This document shows, piece after piece, positions 51,013 through 60,479 of a DNA stretch of 64,000 nucleotides. Origin of the DNA: CAXTKD01 sp964244885 (GTDB taxonomy: Bacteria > Pseudomonadota > Alphaproteobacteria > Sphingomonadales > Sphingomonadaceae). The translations under genes were made by a program, and so were the position numbers. Every line of letters starts with the position of its first letter. Position 1 is the first letter of the stretch. The notes below the pieces were generated by a model, which did no database searches, was not told the DNA's origin, and saw only the letters and a program-made list of their open reading frames with translations. The stretch lies in contig CAXTKD010000012.1 in the NCBI GenBank assembly GCA_964244885.1, positions 35,920 to 99,919 of the forward strand. The letters run 5' to 3'.

Positions 51013-52740
51013 ATGGGGATGTTCAGCACTCGTTTGATTCTACTTGGTGCAGGCGCACTCACGCTCGCTGGATGCGCGACCGACCTGAGGACGGCCGAGA
51101 TCACCCCCTACAAGGACGGTGCGGGCCTTCAGGCCGGCTTCGTCTACAACCTCCCCGCGGCCGTCGTCACGCCGAGCGCGTCGATCAGGGTGGCTGGATG
51201 TCCGGTCGACGAGGACGCGAAGAAGGCCATCGACGCGGTGGCCGGCCAGAAGGCGCCGGCGCCGATCACGGGCGCCGCGTTCGCCGTCAGCGGCGACGTC
51301 TCGGTCGAGCAGGTGGCCGGCACGCCGATCCTCATCGACTACCGCGAGCTCGCTGACTTCCTAAAGACGTCAAGTGTCGGACTCGAACGGCACCCGAACC
51401 TCATGCTGAAGAGCGTGAACGTCACGGTCGAGGACGAAAGCCCCGCGCTCATCGCGAACCTGGCGACCGTCGCTGCCAACGTCGCCCTGTTCGCCGTCTC
51501 GCCACCGGCCGGCGCCGCGGCAGGTTCGCTCACGGCCGCACTGAAGGCTCAAGGCGCACAGCCCCAGTCTCTGGCTCCGCCATCCACCGACACGGCCACC
51601 TACCTCGCATGCAGGCTGGAGACCGCCAAGGTGGTGGACGCGCGCAAGAAGGCCCGCGACGCCAAGGAAAAGGAGACGCAGAGCTTGGACGAGGCGAACG
51701 CGGCGCTGGCCGCGCTCCTGCGGAACGCCGAACCGGGCTTCACTCAGGCGGAAATAGACTCGATCCACAACTACCGTGACCGGATCCTGGCCCTCACCGC
51801 GTCGATCGCGGAAGCCACGGGAACGATCGCGGCTGCGGACGCCAAGCTCTCCCTAAAGCTCGACGTGGCGGTCAGCGGACGGACCGCCGACGACGTCCGA
51901 GACAACGGTCTGCCGATCGACGACATAACCAAGGGGAAGGTGTCGCTGGAGACGACCGACGCGCGCATCGCCGCCTTCGTCGAACGGCACTTCGTCATGG
52001 CAAGCGCGAAGGTCCCCGACGGGATCGGCGCGACCTTCGCCACGCGCGAGTGCACAACGGAGCCCGTCCCGACGTGCAATTCAATGGCCGCTGCCAAGGC
52101 GGTCGCCAGACAACTCGCCGCCGCCAAGCTAGAGGCACGGGCGGCGCGCGTGCCCAGCGACGGCCGCACCCCGTCGTTCGCAAACGCGCCAAAGGGCCAG
52201 AAGAAGCGGACGGGCGCGGTGCACGCGAGCGAGGGAATCGTCTACGTGGAGCCCGCACGCTACATCTTCTCGCTGGTGCAGACGACGTTCCCCAAGGACG
52301 TCCTGGCCCCGACGACGACACTAAAGGCCGTGACCGCCAGCGTGCCACAGCTCGGGACCTACCTCAGCCTGCCGGTGCACGCCGGGTTTGGCGAGAAGGT
52401 CGAGCTGAAGGCGACTTTCAATACGGACGGATCGCTCGCTACGGCAAGCTACGGCCGCCCGACGTCGGCGGGCAAGGCGCTCTCCGCATCGCTCGCCGGC
52501 CTAACCGAGAAGGCGCTCGCCACGAAGGACGCAATCGCGGCCAGGAAGCTCGCGCTGCTGAAGGGCGAGGCCGATCGCCTAACCGCCGAGAAGGCGATTA
52601 TCGACGCCGCGGACAAGCTGAACCCGAAGGCCGACCCGCTCGCGGACATCAACGCCCAGATCGCGGTGGCCAACGCCAACGCAACGCTCGCAGAGGCCAA
52701 CGTGCGGCTGATGGTCGCGAACGCGAAGCTCAGCCAATAG
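51013..52740 (+). CDS. Large lipoprotein of unknown function
   Basis: 575 aa. Signal peptide with lipobox LTLAGC (Cys21), so it is lipid-anchored. The body is Ala-rich with alternating beta segments (residues 30-130) and long helices; a coiled-coil-like segment at about 190-275 (DARKKARDAKEKETQSLDEA) and another at the C-terminus (ANANATLAEANVRLMVANAK). No catalytic motif. It is 56 bp upstream of the protease-nuclease gene on the same strand, so they probably form one system. ATG 51019 is an alternative start. Confidence 0.65.
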   Translation: MGMFSTRLILLGAGALTLAGCATDLRTAEITPYKDGAGLQAGFVYNLPAAVVTPSASIRVAGCPVDEDAKKAIDAVAGQKAPAPITGAAFAVSGDVSVEQVAGTPILIDYRELADFLKTSSVGLERHPNLMLKSVNVTVEDESPALIANLATVAANVALFAVSPPAGAAAGSLTAALKAQGAQPQSLAPPSTDTATYLACRLETAKVVDARKKARDAKEKETQSLDEANAALAALLRNAEPGFTQAEIDSIHNYRDRILALTASIAEATGTIAAADAKLSLKLDVAVSGRTADDVRDNGLPIDDITKGKVSLETTDARIAAFVERHFVMASAKVPDGIGATFATRECTTEPVPTCNSMAAAKAVARQLAAAKLEARAARVPSDGRTPSFANAPKGQKKRTGAVHASEGIVYVEPARYIFSLVQTTFPKDVLAPTTTLKAVTASVPQLGTYLSLPVHAGFGEKVELKATFNTDGSLATASYGRPTSAGKALSASLAGLTEKALATKDAIAARKLALLKGEADRLTAEKAIIDAADKLNPKADPLADINAQIAVANANATLAEANVRLMVANAKLSQ

Positions 52741-52796
52741 GATCAAGGACGACGTGACGGTCCCTTGGCCGAGGCGAACCGATCGGGGAGGCAGGA

Positions 52797-54713
52797 ATGG
52801 CACGCAAGCCCAAGGAAGGCGGGAAGCGGATCTCGAAGGAGGCCCGGATGGAGGCGATGGAGCGGTTCATCCGAGCACGTGGCGGGGAGTTCTTGGCGCA
52901 GCCGAACGTCACGAGCGTTGGCATCGGCTACAAGACGGTGGGTGGCGAGCGGACGGACGAGCTCGCGATCCAGTTCTCCGTCGACCGGAAGACGGCCCAG
53001 CCGGAGGCGCTCGGCTCCGCCACGCTGCCATCGTCCATATCCTTCGACGGCATGGAGTTTCCGACCGACGTGGTCCAGCGCGGCTTCAAGGTGGACTACG
53101 TCTTGGTGGAGGCGCTCGACAAGGACACCCGCAAGCAGCGGCTCGACACCATCGTGCCCGGCGTCAGCGTCGGTCACCCCAGGACTACCGCGGGGACCAT
53201 CGGCGCGATCGTGCGGGACCGGCAGAGCGGCCAGCCTGTAATGCTCAGCAACTGGCACGTGCTGCAAACGCCGCTGGGCCAGATCGGCGACCCCATCGCG
53301 CAGCCCGGCCCTTACGACGACAACCGCATCCAGCGGAATCGCGTGGGCAAGCTGCTCCGGAGCCATCTGGGCGCGGCCGGCGACTGCGCGATCGCAAGCC
53401 TTGAGGCGAGGTCGTTTAGCGGGACGATCTACGAAGTCGGGACGGCGGTAGAGCGCATCGGGAAGGCCGAGCTCGACGACAGGGTGATCAAGTCCGGACG
53501 CACCACCGGCGTTACCAGGGGGATCGTCACCCGCGTGTCGACGATGACGCGCCTGGACTACGGCAACGGCGTCACCGAGGACATCGGGGGTTTCGAGATC
53601 GGGCCGGACCCTGACCACCGCGCGCCGTCGGACGAGATCTCGAAGGGCGGCGATTCCGGCTCGGCCTGGATGGCCATTGGGCCGAACGGCCGGCCCACCG
53701 ACATCATGCTCGGGCTCCACTTCGGCGGAGACGACGAGAACTCCCAGGGCGAGTACGCACTCGCGTCCCAGGCGCACTCAGTCTTCGAGAAGCTGGAGAT
53801 CGAGCCGCTGCCGACGGGAGAGGCGCACGCGGTCGCGGTAACGCCGCAGACCATCGCAGCGCTCGGCTACGACCGTGCGTTCCTGGGGACGAACCTGCCG
53901 CTGCCCACCTTCACCAAGGCGGCACTGGACGACCTGGCCCGTCTGGAGGGCGAGGCTGAGCTTCGATACTGCCACTTCTCGGTCTGGCTGAGCCGCACCC
54001 GATGCCTACCGCGCCTCGTCGCCTGGAACATCGACGGCAGGACGATCAAGTATCTCGGGCGGAAGAACCTCGCTTTCCGCAAGGACGAGCGCGGCGACCT
54101 GGAGGACTTCCAGATCGGGGACGAGCTCTACGAGGGCAACCCGTTCGACCGTGGGCACGTGGCACGCCGGGCGGACCTGTGCTGGGGCCCTGCGGAGGAG
54201 GCGGCGCTCGCCAACCGGGACAGCTTCTACTTCACTAACATGACGCCCCAGCACGAGCGCTTCAATCAGTCGAAGCTGAAGGGGCTCTGGGGCCTGCTCG
54301 AGAATGCGGTGTTCGACGAGGCGGAACCGAGGGATCTGAAGGTCTCGCTCCTCGCCGGTCCGATCCTGGATCGCTCCGATCCACCCTACCGTCGACCCGA
54401 AGAGGGGCTCGACGTTCAGATTCCGACCGAGTTTTGGAAGATCGTTATCTTTCGGAATGAAGAGGGCGAGGTCGCGCTGAGGGGCTACGTGCTCACCCAG
54501 AAGAATTTGGTGAGCGACGTGGCCCGGCCGGAATCCTTTGAGCTCGAGGAGTTCCGCTGGTTCCAGGTCCCGATCGCCGACATTGGCGCGCGCACCGGCA
54601 TCCGCTTTCCCGCAGCGCTCAAGAAGATCGAGAGCCTGCCCAAGCCCGAGGGCCTGGGCGCCGGGCGGCCGGGCGCTCGCCTGATTCGGTCGTCCACGGA
54701 CTTTTTCGCCTGA
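52797..54713 (+). CDS. Fusion of trypsin-like protease and DNA/RNA non-specific endonuclease
   Basis: 638 aa, no signal peptide. Residues about 30-345 are a trypsin-like serine protease with the full triad: His154 in SNWHVL, Asp196 in AGDCAIASLE and Ser287 in KGGDSGSAW. Residues about 385-625 are an endonuclease_NS (NucA-type) domain with DRGHVARRAD (catalytic His454) and Asn481 in NMTPQHERFNQ as the metal ligand. Both halves keep every key residue. A protease in cis with a nuclease suggests proteolytic release or control of the nuclease. Whether this arrangement has been described as a defence system I cannot tell. Confidence 0.82.
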   Translation: MARKPKEGGKRISKEARMEAMERFIRARGGEFLAQPNVTSVGIGYKTVGGERTDELAIQFSVDRKTAQPEALGSATLPSSISFDGMEFPTDVVQRGFKVDYVLVEALDKDTRKQRLDTIVPGVSVGHPRTTAGTIGAIVRDRQSGQPVMLSNWHVLQTPLGQIGDPIAQPGPYDDNRIQRNRVGKLLRSHLGAAGDCAIASLEARSFSGTIYEVGTAVERIGKAELDDRVIKSGRTTGVTRGIVTRVSTMTRLDYGNGVTEDIGGFEIGPDPDHRAPSDEISKGGDSGSAWMAIGPNGRPTDIMLGLHFGGDDENSQGEYALASQAHSVFEKLEIEPLPTGEAHAVAVTPQTIAALGYDRAFLGTNLPLPTFTKAALDDLARLEGEAELRYCHFSVWLSRTRCLPRLVAWNIDGRTIKYLGRKNLAFRKDERGDLEDFQIGDELYEGNPFDRGHVARRADLCWGPAEEAALANRDSFYFTNMTPQHERFNQSKLKGLWGLLENAVFDEAEPRDLKVSLLAGPILDRSDPPYRRPEEGLDVQIPTEFWKIVIFRNEEGEVALRGYVLTQKNLVSDVARPESFELEEFRWFQVPIADIGARTGIRFPAALKKIESLPKPEGLGAGRPGARLIRSSTDFFA

Positions 54714-54756
54714 GCGCGGAACCAGCCGACAGATCATCAGGGTGTGCCGCACCGGT

Positions 54757-54777
54757 TGACCCATGGCGGACATTCAG
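54757..54777. repeat. Short repeat, right of the lipoprotein/protease-nuclease cassette
   Basis: TGACCCATGGCGGACATTCA plus G; partner of 50781-50802. It lies in the 268-bp gap before the Shedu gene, which holds no supported gene. Confidence 0.5.
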
Positions 54778-54981
54778 CGCCGCTCGGCCGCTTCAGGAAA
54801 GCGGCCACTCGTTCAGGCACCGGTCGTTGCCCGAAACGGCTAGTCACTGGCCAGCGGCTGTCGATGTAGCGCGCTCGTGACCACCTCGCGAGCGTCCCGC
54901 CCTTCTGCGTAGATCGTCTGCCTTCGATCCGCGGATGAGAAAGTGTAGGGCTGCGGGTTCTGGCGAGGGAGGGGCGAGCGC

Positions 54982-56315
54982 GTGCTTGAATTCAGGGTTA
55001 ACCGACGTTTCGCTACCCTCGACTACGAGCCGGAATTTACCAGCCACAGATGGGTCCATGTCGAACTTGCCTATTATGGCGAAGTGACGGTGAGCCGCGC
55101 GTTTACGTTCGAGCGCGCTGACTTGCTTGCCGCTCCCCCTGTCGAGGAAGAAGAAAACCCCGCGCAGACCGTTTTCACGTTCCGTTTCGCGACGATTGAT
55201 GGTGGATATTTCCGAGTTCCCGGCCGAATATTAGGCACCACACGTGACGTGCTCATCGACAGCGGCATTTGGCTCGATCGCAAGTTGTTCGTGGCCGAGC
55301 GCAATGTCGGTATCTTCCGCCGGATCGAAAGGGCGGTCGGCAATGAACGCGAGATCGTAGTGGGCGGCCAGCGTGAGGACCGAATACCGGTCGAGGCGTT
55401 CCGCGATCTTCAGGAACGTTTTCCCAATTCAGGCGAACTCGATCGCTACGCCAACGCGCGGGTCGACGCGATCGTCGGCGAATATTTCGACGGCATGAAG
55501 AGTGCGAGGGAGAATTACGAAGCCTATCTCAGCCGGCGAAAATCCTTCGTCAGCGACCTCCCCCTCTCGCAGGGAGAACTGCTTCAGACCGACATCGACA
55601 AATTCCTGTATGTCCGGAACACGATCGCCAGCTGGTTGACGGACGCGGAAGCCTATTCCGAACGCGACTGGCAACGGATGATCGTAAAGGTCATCCTGCT
55701 CATCTTCCCCAAATATGTCGCCGTGCCGGAGAACGTCCACGTTCCGGACTTCTACACCGTGCCGGGCGAGACAAGGCCGCGGTATATCGATCTTTGTCTG
55801 GTCGATGCCGCTGGCAATATCGACGTCACCGAGGTCAAGAAGCCGTTCAACAACGTCATCCTCGCCAAGACCCTGTACAGGAACAACAACATCCCCACGC
55901 GCGAGTTGGCCGGGAGCATAATGCAAGCGGAGAAATACTTGTTTCACCTGCAGAAATGGGGCGTTCAAGCCGAACGGATGCTGACCACCGAACGGGGCGC
56001 CAACTGCCGGGCCGGATGAAGATCAGGGTCACAAATCCGAAGGCGATCATCATCCTCGGACGCGATCGGCTGCCAAATGGCGCGCCCGCCTTGTCCAACG
56101 GACAGCGGTTCGATCTCGAGGTGATCAAGCGCAAATACGCCAACATGATCGATATCCTGACCTATGACGATCTGTTGCAGCGGCTCGACAACATCATTGC
56201 ATCCTTGTCCCGTCGGAGGAATCAGGTTGCCGCGAGCGATCTTGCACGAGCAAGCGGAACCGGGGCCAAAGCCCCCGGACCGTCTGCATCCGGGGCCGCT
56301 AATCTGGACACTTAA
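54982..56315 (+). pseudogene. Shedu (SduA, DUF4263) antiphage nuclease with one frameshift
   Basis: Start GTG 54982 after GAGGGAGGGG. The N-terminal about 235 residues are variable; the DUF4263 nuclease core begins VPDFYTVPGETRPRYIDLCL, with the PD-(D/E)XK pair in IDVTEVKKPF and the family's NNNIPTRELAGSIMQAEKYL. The frame breaks at about 56001 where one C is missing; from there it continues as MKIRVTNPKAIIILGRDRLP ... YANMIDILTYDDLLQRLDNI to TAA 56315. The second part is the expected C-terminus of the fold. Repaired length is about 444 aa. As read, the product would lack the last beta/alpha elements. Confidence 0.82.
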
Positions 56316-56393
56316 ACGCGATCGTCGGGGTGCTCGTGACGACGCTCGCGTTCACTGATCGCCGGCACCCCGCCTTGTTGCACACACCCTTAT

Positions 56394-56726
56394 ATGTGTT
56401 ATGGCACACCAAACACTGTGTTGGGACGAAACGGTGCAGTGCCTTACGCTGAATTCCTCGCCGAACTTGAGCGCGCAGGGCTCAGTGTACGAAGTTTTGC
56501 CGAGCTGATTGGAATGAATCCCAATTCGATCACCAACTATGCCGGCCGGGGCGACTTGCCGCAGCATATAGCGCTCGTTGCCGTCCTCGTTGCTGAAATG
56601 GCGACACGCGGCCTCGACTATCGAAATGCGATCGCCAAGGTAGCGCCGACCAGAAGGCCGCGCGGGGCGGCGCGGCGCGGTCGCTTCGGCGGCGACCGGC
56701 AGGCCAGCCTGGATCTGCCGTCGTGA
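56394..56726 (+). CDS. Small HTH protein heading the methyltransferase operon
   Basis: 110 aa from ATG 56394 (GTG 56439 is an alternative). The segment LSVRSFAELIGMNPNSITNY followed by AGRGDLPQHIALVAVLVAEM is an XRE-like helix-turn-helix. The tail is basic (RRPRGAARRGR). Overlap of GTGA with the methyltransferase gene suggests a control gene like C proteins of restriction systems. The upstream 78 bp contain TATATGTGTTATG-type AT-rich promoter sequence. Confidence 0.65.
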   Translation: MCYGTPNTVLGRNGAVPYAEFLAELERAGLSVRSFAELIGMNPNSITNYAGRGDLPQHIALVAVLVAEMATRGLDYRNAIAKVAPTRRPRGAARRGRFGGDRQASLDLPS

Positions 56727-59700
56727 GCGCGATCGACTGGCTGGCTCGGCTTGAGCCCTTTGGTGCTGATCGGCAAGGTCTGCACCTGCTCGACGGCGAA
56801 AGCCCCGAGCTGCTTCCCTATGCCACGCTGACCAATGCCCGGCGCAACAGCAGTTCGATACTCGGCGTCGTCGGCGCCGTCTATGAATGGCAAGACGCAC
56901 CGCTGGTGTTCTTGGTAGATGCCGACCAGATCGGCGACACAGTGCAGATCCACCAACTCCGTCGCCTGCTGGCGATGCGGGGGGATGCGCCCTATCTCGG
57001 GATCGTCGCCCCCGGACGCCTCGACATCTATGCGCTATCGCTCGATCGCAAGACGCCTGCCCAATCACGCGTCGCGCTCGATGGGGCGGGAGAGACAGCG
57101 AAAGACCTGTTTCCCCATCTAGCCAACCGCCGGCCGCATGCGGCGCGCACGAAACAGGGCTGGATTTCCAATGTCGTTCTGAATCTCCTGACCGACGCGA
57201 TCGATCACCTGATCGGCCTGAATCTCAATCACGGCGACGCGATCTCGCTGGTTGGTCGCGCGCTCTTCGCCCGCTTTCTGGGCGATCGCGATCTCCTGCC
57301 CGCCAGTCTGGCGGCACCCGAAGTTGCCGCAGCGCTGTTCGACAGTCCCGACAATGCGCGCGCGGCGTGTGAATGGCTCGATGATACATTCAACGGCGAT
57401 CTGTTGCCGTTGTCGGCGGACATTTTTGAGGATCTCCCGCCCGAGGCATATGGCGTTCTCGGTAACATCATGATGCGCGCGCCGGGCGGCCAGCTCTTTC
57501 TTGGCTGGGCCGAGCGCTGGGATCGGCTCGACTTCGCTCACATCCCCGTCGGGGTGCTGAGCCAGGCCTATGAGCTTTATCTGCGCAGTCACGCCCCGGC
57601 AAAGCAAAGGCAGGAGGGCGGATTTTACACCCCCCGGCCGATCGCGGATCTGCTGGTGCGCGCTTCGTTTCGTGCGCTGGAGCGCGAGGGCGCAAGCGCG
57701 GCAGCGCGCATACTCGACCCGGCGGTGGGCGCCGGCGTCTTTCTCCTGACCGCTTTCCGCGAACTGGTGGCGGCGCGCTGGCGGGCCGATGGCGAGCGGC
57801 CGGACACGCAGCGCCTGCGCGAAATCCTCTACAGCCAGATCACCGGTTTCGACGTGAACGAGGAGGCGCTCCGGTTCGCAGCGCTGGCGCTCTATCTGAT
57901 TTCGATCGAGCTCGACCCGCAACCCCAGCCGGTCGACAAACTTCGCTTCAACGATCTGCGCGGTAAGGTGCTTCACCGTATCGGTTCCGAAAACAAGGAA
58001 CCCGGTTCCGCGCTCGGGAGTCTCGGACCCCTGGTCGGCGACGAGCATCGTGGCCGTTACGACCTGGTCGTCGGCAACCCGCCTTGGTCGACGGGGACGA
58101 AGTTGCCCGACTGGTCACTGGTCGTCGCGGCCGCTACTCGCATCGCCAGCGAACGCGCGGGCTCGGGGATCGCGCCACCACTCCCCAATGAGGGCCTCGA
58201 TCTGCCGTTCGTGTGGCGGGCGATGGAATGGGCCAGGCCGGGCGGCCAGATCGCCTTCGCCCTTCACGCCCGTTTGCTCTTCCAGCAGGGCGACGGCATG
58301 GTCGATGCGCGCCGGATGCTGTTCCAGGCGCTCGACGTGACGTCGGTAATCAACGGCGTCGAATTGCGCCAGACCAAGGTCTGGCCGGAAATCTCGGCAC
58401 CCTTCTGCCTGCTCATCGCGACCAACCGGGTGCCTGAGACGGGCGCCGGCTTCAGGCTGATCAGCCCACGACTGGAAGCGTCCCTCAACGCCTCCGGCAC
58501 TATGCGCGTCGATGCCCATTCCGCCGAGGTCATCGCGACGCAGCAGATGGTCGAGATGCCTGACATCCTCAAGATCATGTTTCGGGGAACGCGAGCGGAT
58601 CTCGGATTAGTAGAACGAGTCCGGGCGAGGGGCTTCCCGACGCTGGAGTCATTCTGGCGAGAAGCGATCGGTAGCTCTAGCCGCGGTCGTATGGCCGGCG
58701 CCGGACGGGGATATCAAACCATCAAGCCCAGCAGCCGGATCAGAAAGATTGGCGATGGCCAGCCCGGCGCGCCGGCGGAATACCTGCACGGCCTGCCCGA
58801 CGTGACCATTGAATGCCTCGACGATCTCCTAATCGACACTGCCCGGCTCGAGCCCTTCCGGCACGCGCGCGTGCACGATCCACGCGATCCGCGCCTGTTC
58901 GAGGCGCCCATCGCTATCGTGCACAAATCGCCTCCCGCGGAACGCGGCCGGATCCGAGTCGGCGTCACCGAGCAGCCAGTCGCCTATAACGAGAATTTCT
59001 ACGGCTATTGTCCCGGAGCTTTCGATCGGGCCGACATCCTTGTGCGCTATCTCGCGCTCGTGCTCGGCAGCAAGTTCGCGCTGTGGCTGGCTCTTCTCAC
59101 CAGCGGCGAGTTCGGTTTCGAGCGCGATGTGATCGAGAAGTCCGCGCTCGATCGAATCCCACTTCCCGATTTCCGGCAATTGACGTCGGGATGCTACGAC
59201 GAAATCGTGCGGCTCTTCGATGCCGTGCGCGCGTCCGAGGATGCCTGGGATGACGTCGATCGCTGGGTGAGCGATCTCTATGGCCTGGGTCTGACCGATC
59301 TGACGATCATCTCGGATACGCTTGCCTTCAATCTGCCTTTCGCCGAGACCAAGCTGGCGGCGCAGGCACCGCCTCAGCCCGAAGTCGTCCAGAACTTCTG
59401 CTCGTTTCTGCAGGATGAGCTCGGGCCCTGGGCCGAGCGCTTCAACACGCCGCTGCGAGTCCACATGCTCGCTGGCCGGTCGACGTCGCCTTGGATGGGA
59501 CTGCTCCTAGACACGACTACCGAAACCTCCGACCTGCGTGTCCAGCAGGATTGGGAAGCGTTGCTTGCTCTCGCCGACGCCACGGCGGCGACCGAGGTGA
59601 TCGTCGAGGATAATAGCGGCTCGCTCCTGATCGGCCGCCTCGCCCAGAGCCGTTACTGGAGCGAGACCCAAGCTCATCTGCTGGCCCAGCACATCATCTG

Positions 59701-59740
59701 GTCGCGCCTCGATTTCCTGAAAGGGCGTGACCGCGGATGA
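56723..59740 (+). CDS. Eco57I-type N6-adenine DNA methyltransferase, 1005 aa
   Basis: Start GTG 56723 overlaps the HTH gene. SAM motif I is ILDPAVGAGVFLL (about residue 329) and the catalytic NPPW motif IV is VVGNPPWSTG (about residue 451), preceded by GGFYTPRPIADLLVRASF, the classical Eco57I/type IIG region. A C-terminal part of about 350 residues looks like a specificity region (EYLHGLPDVTIECLDDLLID, RIPLPDFRQL). The N-terminal about 280 residues show no clear PD-(D/E)XK motif, so this is likely a methyltransferase whose nuclease is a separate gene. Confidence 0.88.
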   Translation: MSAIDWLARLEPFGADRQGLHLLDGESPELLPYATLTNARRNSSSILGVVGAVYEWQDAPLVFLVDADQIGDTVQIHQLRRLLAMRGDAPYLGIVAPGRLDIYALSLDRKTPAQSRVALDGAGETAKDLFPHLANRRPHAARTKQGWISNVVLNLLTDAIDHLIGLNLNHGDAISLVGRALFARFLGDRDLLPASLAAPEVAAALFDSPDNARAACEWLDDTFNGDLLPLSADIFEDLPPEAYGVLGNIMMRAPGGQLFLGWAERWDRLDFAHIPVGVLSQAYELYLRSHAPAKQRQEGGFYTPRPIADLLVRASFRALEREGASAAARILDPAVGAGVFLLTAFRELVAARWRADGERPDTQRLREILYSQITGFDVNEEALRFAALALYLISIELDPQPQPVDKLRFNDLRGKVLHRIGSENKEPGSALGSLGPLVGDEHRGRYDLVVGNPPWSTGTKLPDWSLVVAAATRIASERAGSGIAPPLPNEGLDLPFVWRAMEWARPGGQIAFALHARLLFQQGDGMVDARRMLFQALDVTSVINGVELRQTKVWPEISAPFCLLIATNRVPETGAGFRLISPRLEASLNASGTMRVDAHSAEVIATQQMVEMPDILKIMFRGTRADLGLVERVRARGFPTLESFWREAIGSSSRGRMAGAGRGYQTIKPSSRIRKIGDGQPGAPAEYLHGLPDVTIECLDDLLIDTARLEPFRHARVHDPRDPRLFEAPIAIVHKSPPAERGRIRVGVTEQPVAYNENFYGYCPGAFDRADILVRYLALVLGSKFALWLALLTSGEFGFERDVIEKSALDRIPLPDFRQLTSGCYDEIVRLFDAVRASEDAWDDVDRWVSDLYGLGLTDLTIISDTLAFNLPFAETKLAAQAPPQPEVVQNFCSFLQDELGPWAERFNTPLRVHMLAGRSTSPWMGLLLDTTTETSDLRVQQDWEALLALADATAATEVIVEDNSGSLLIGRLAQSRYWSETQAHLLAQHIIWSRLDFLKGRDRG

Positions 59741-60459
59741 GTTCCCCGGCGCTTTTGCCCCGCCCCGACCAGATCGCGGAACTGACTCGTGGTCTCGATC
59801 TGCCGCTCGCGGCGATCGACGACATCTATCTGCATATCATCGCTGATGGCGTGGTGCAGGCGTTCGAGGATATCCGCGCGAGCGCACCCACGACCGTTGC
59901 CACCGGTAGTGAGACGGAAGTCACCGCGCTGCTGGAAGCGCGACTCAATCGAATGATCGAAGAGGACAAGCTCTGGCGCCAGTTGGTCGCTTCGGTTGTG
60001 CGCGGCAAGGAGAGCCTGAGCTTCGACGGCTCGCACCTGGAGAAACGCCCCGATCTCTCAATTCACCTTTCGGCGCGGGCCATTCGATTTCCTTTAATCG
60101 CCGAGGCCAAGATCATCGACGCCACAAAGGGCGAGAACCTCTACTGCAGCCAAGGCCTCAAACGCTTTCTCAATGGCGAATATAGCTGGGGCGGGCGCGA
60201 GGCCTTCATGATCGCCTATGTCCGAGACGGAACCACGATTACGAGCCGTCTCATACCCTATCTCGAAAAGCCAGCGCACACGGCAAGCTATGCCCTTCAA
60301 GGCTCCCCCGCCGCGTTCGCCGACATAGGCGTCGACGCTGCGCGATCGAAGCACGGTCGCTCTTTTCTCTACTCGCACGCGAGCCCGCCGGCCAACGAAC
60401 CCGGTACAATTGCGCTTTGGCATCTCTGGGTCGATGCCTCGGCAGTCAAAGCGACCTGA
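59737..60459 (+). CDS. PD-(D/E)XK nuclease-like protein
   Basis: 240 aa, overlapping the methyltransferase stop (ATGA). The nuclease core shows EKRPDLSIHL (Asp106) and FPLIAEAKII (Glu123, Lys125), with Glu67/72 possible as the helix Glu and GLKRFLNGEY behind. That spacing matches restriction-endonuclease-type PD-(D/E)XK folds. It is encoded between the methyltransferase and the ATPase and probably cuts unmodified DNA. Confidence 0.7.
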   Translation: MSSPALLPRPDQIAELTRGLDLPLAAIDDIYLHIIADGVVQAFEDIRASAPTTVATGSETEVTALLEARLNRMIEEDKLWRQLVASVVRGKESLSFDGSHLEKRPDLSIHLSARAIRFPLIAEAKIIDATKGENLYCSQGLKRFLNGEYSWGGREAFMIAYVRDGTTITSRLIPYLEKPAHTASYALQGSPAAFADIGVDAARSKHGRSFLYSHASPPANEPGTIALWHLWVDASAVKAT

Positions 60460-60479
60460 GCGGGGAGGTTGAGCAAAGC

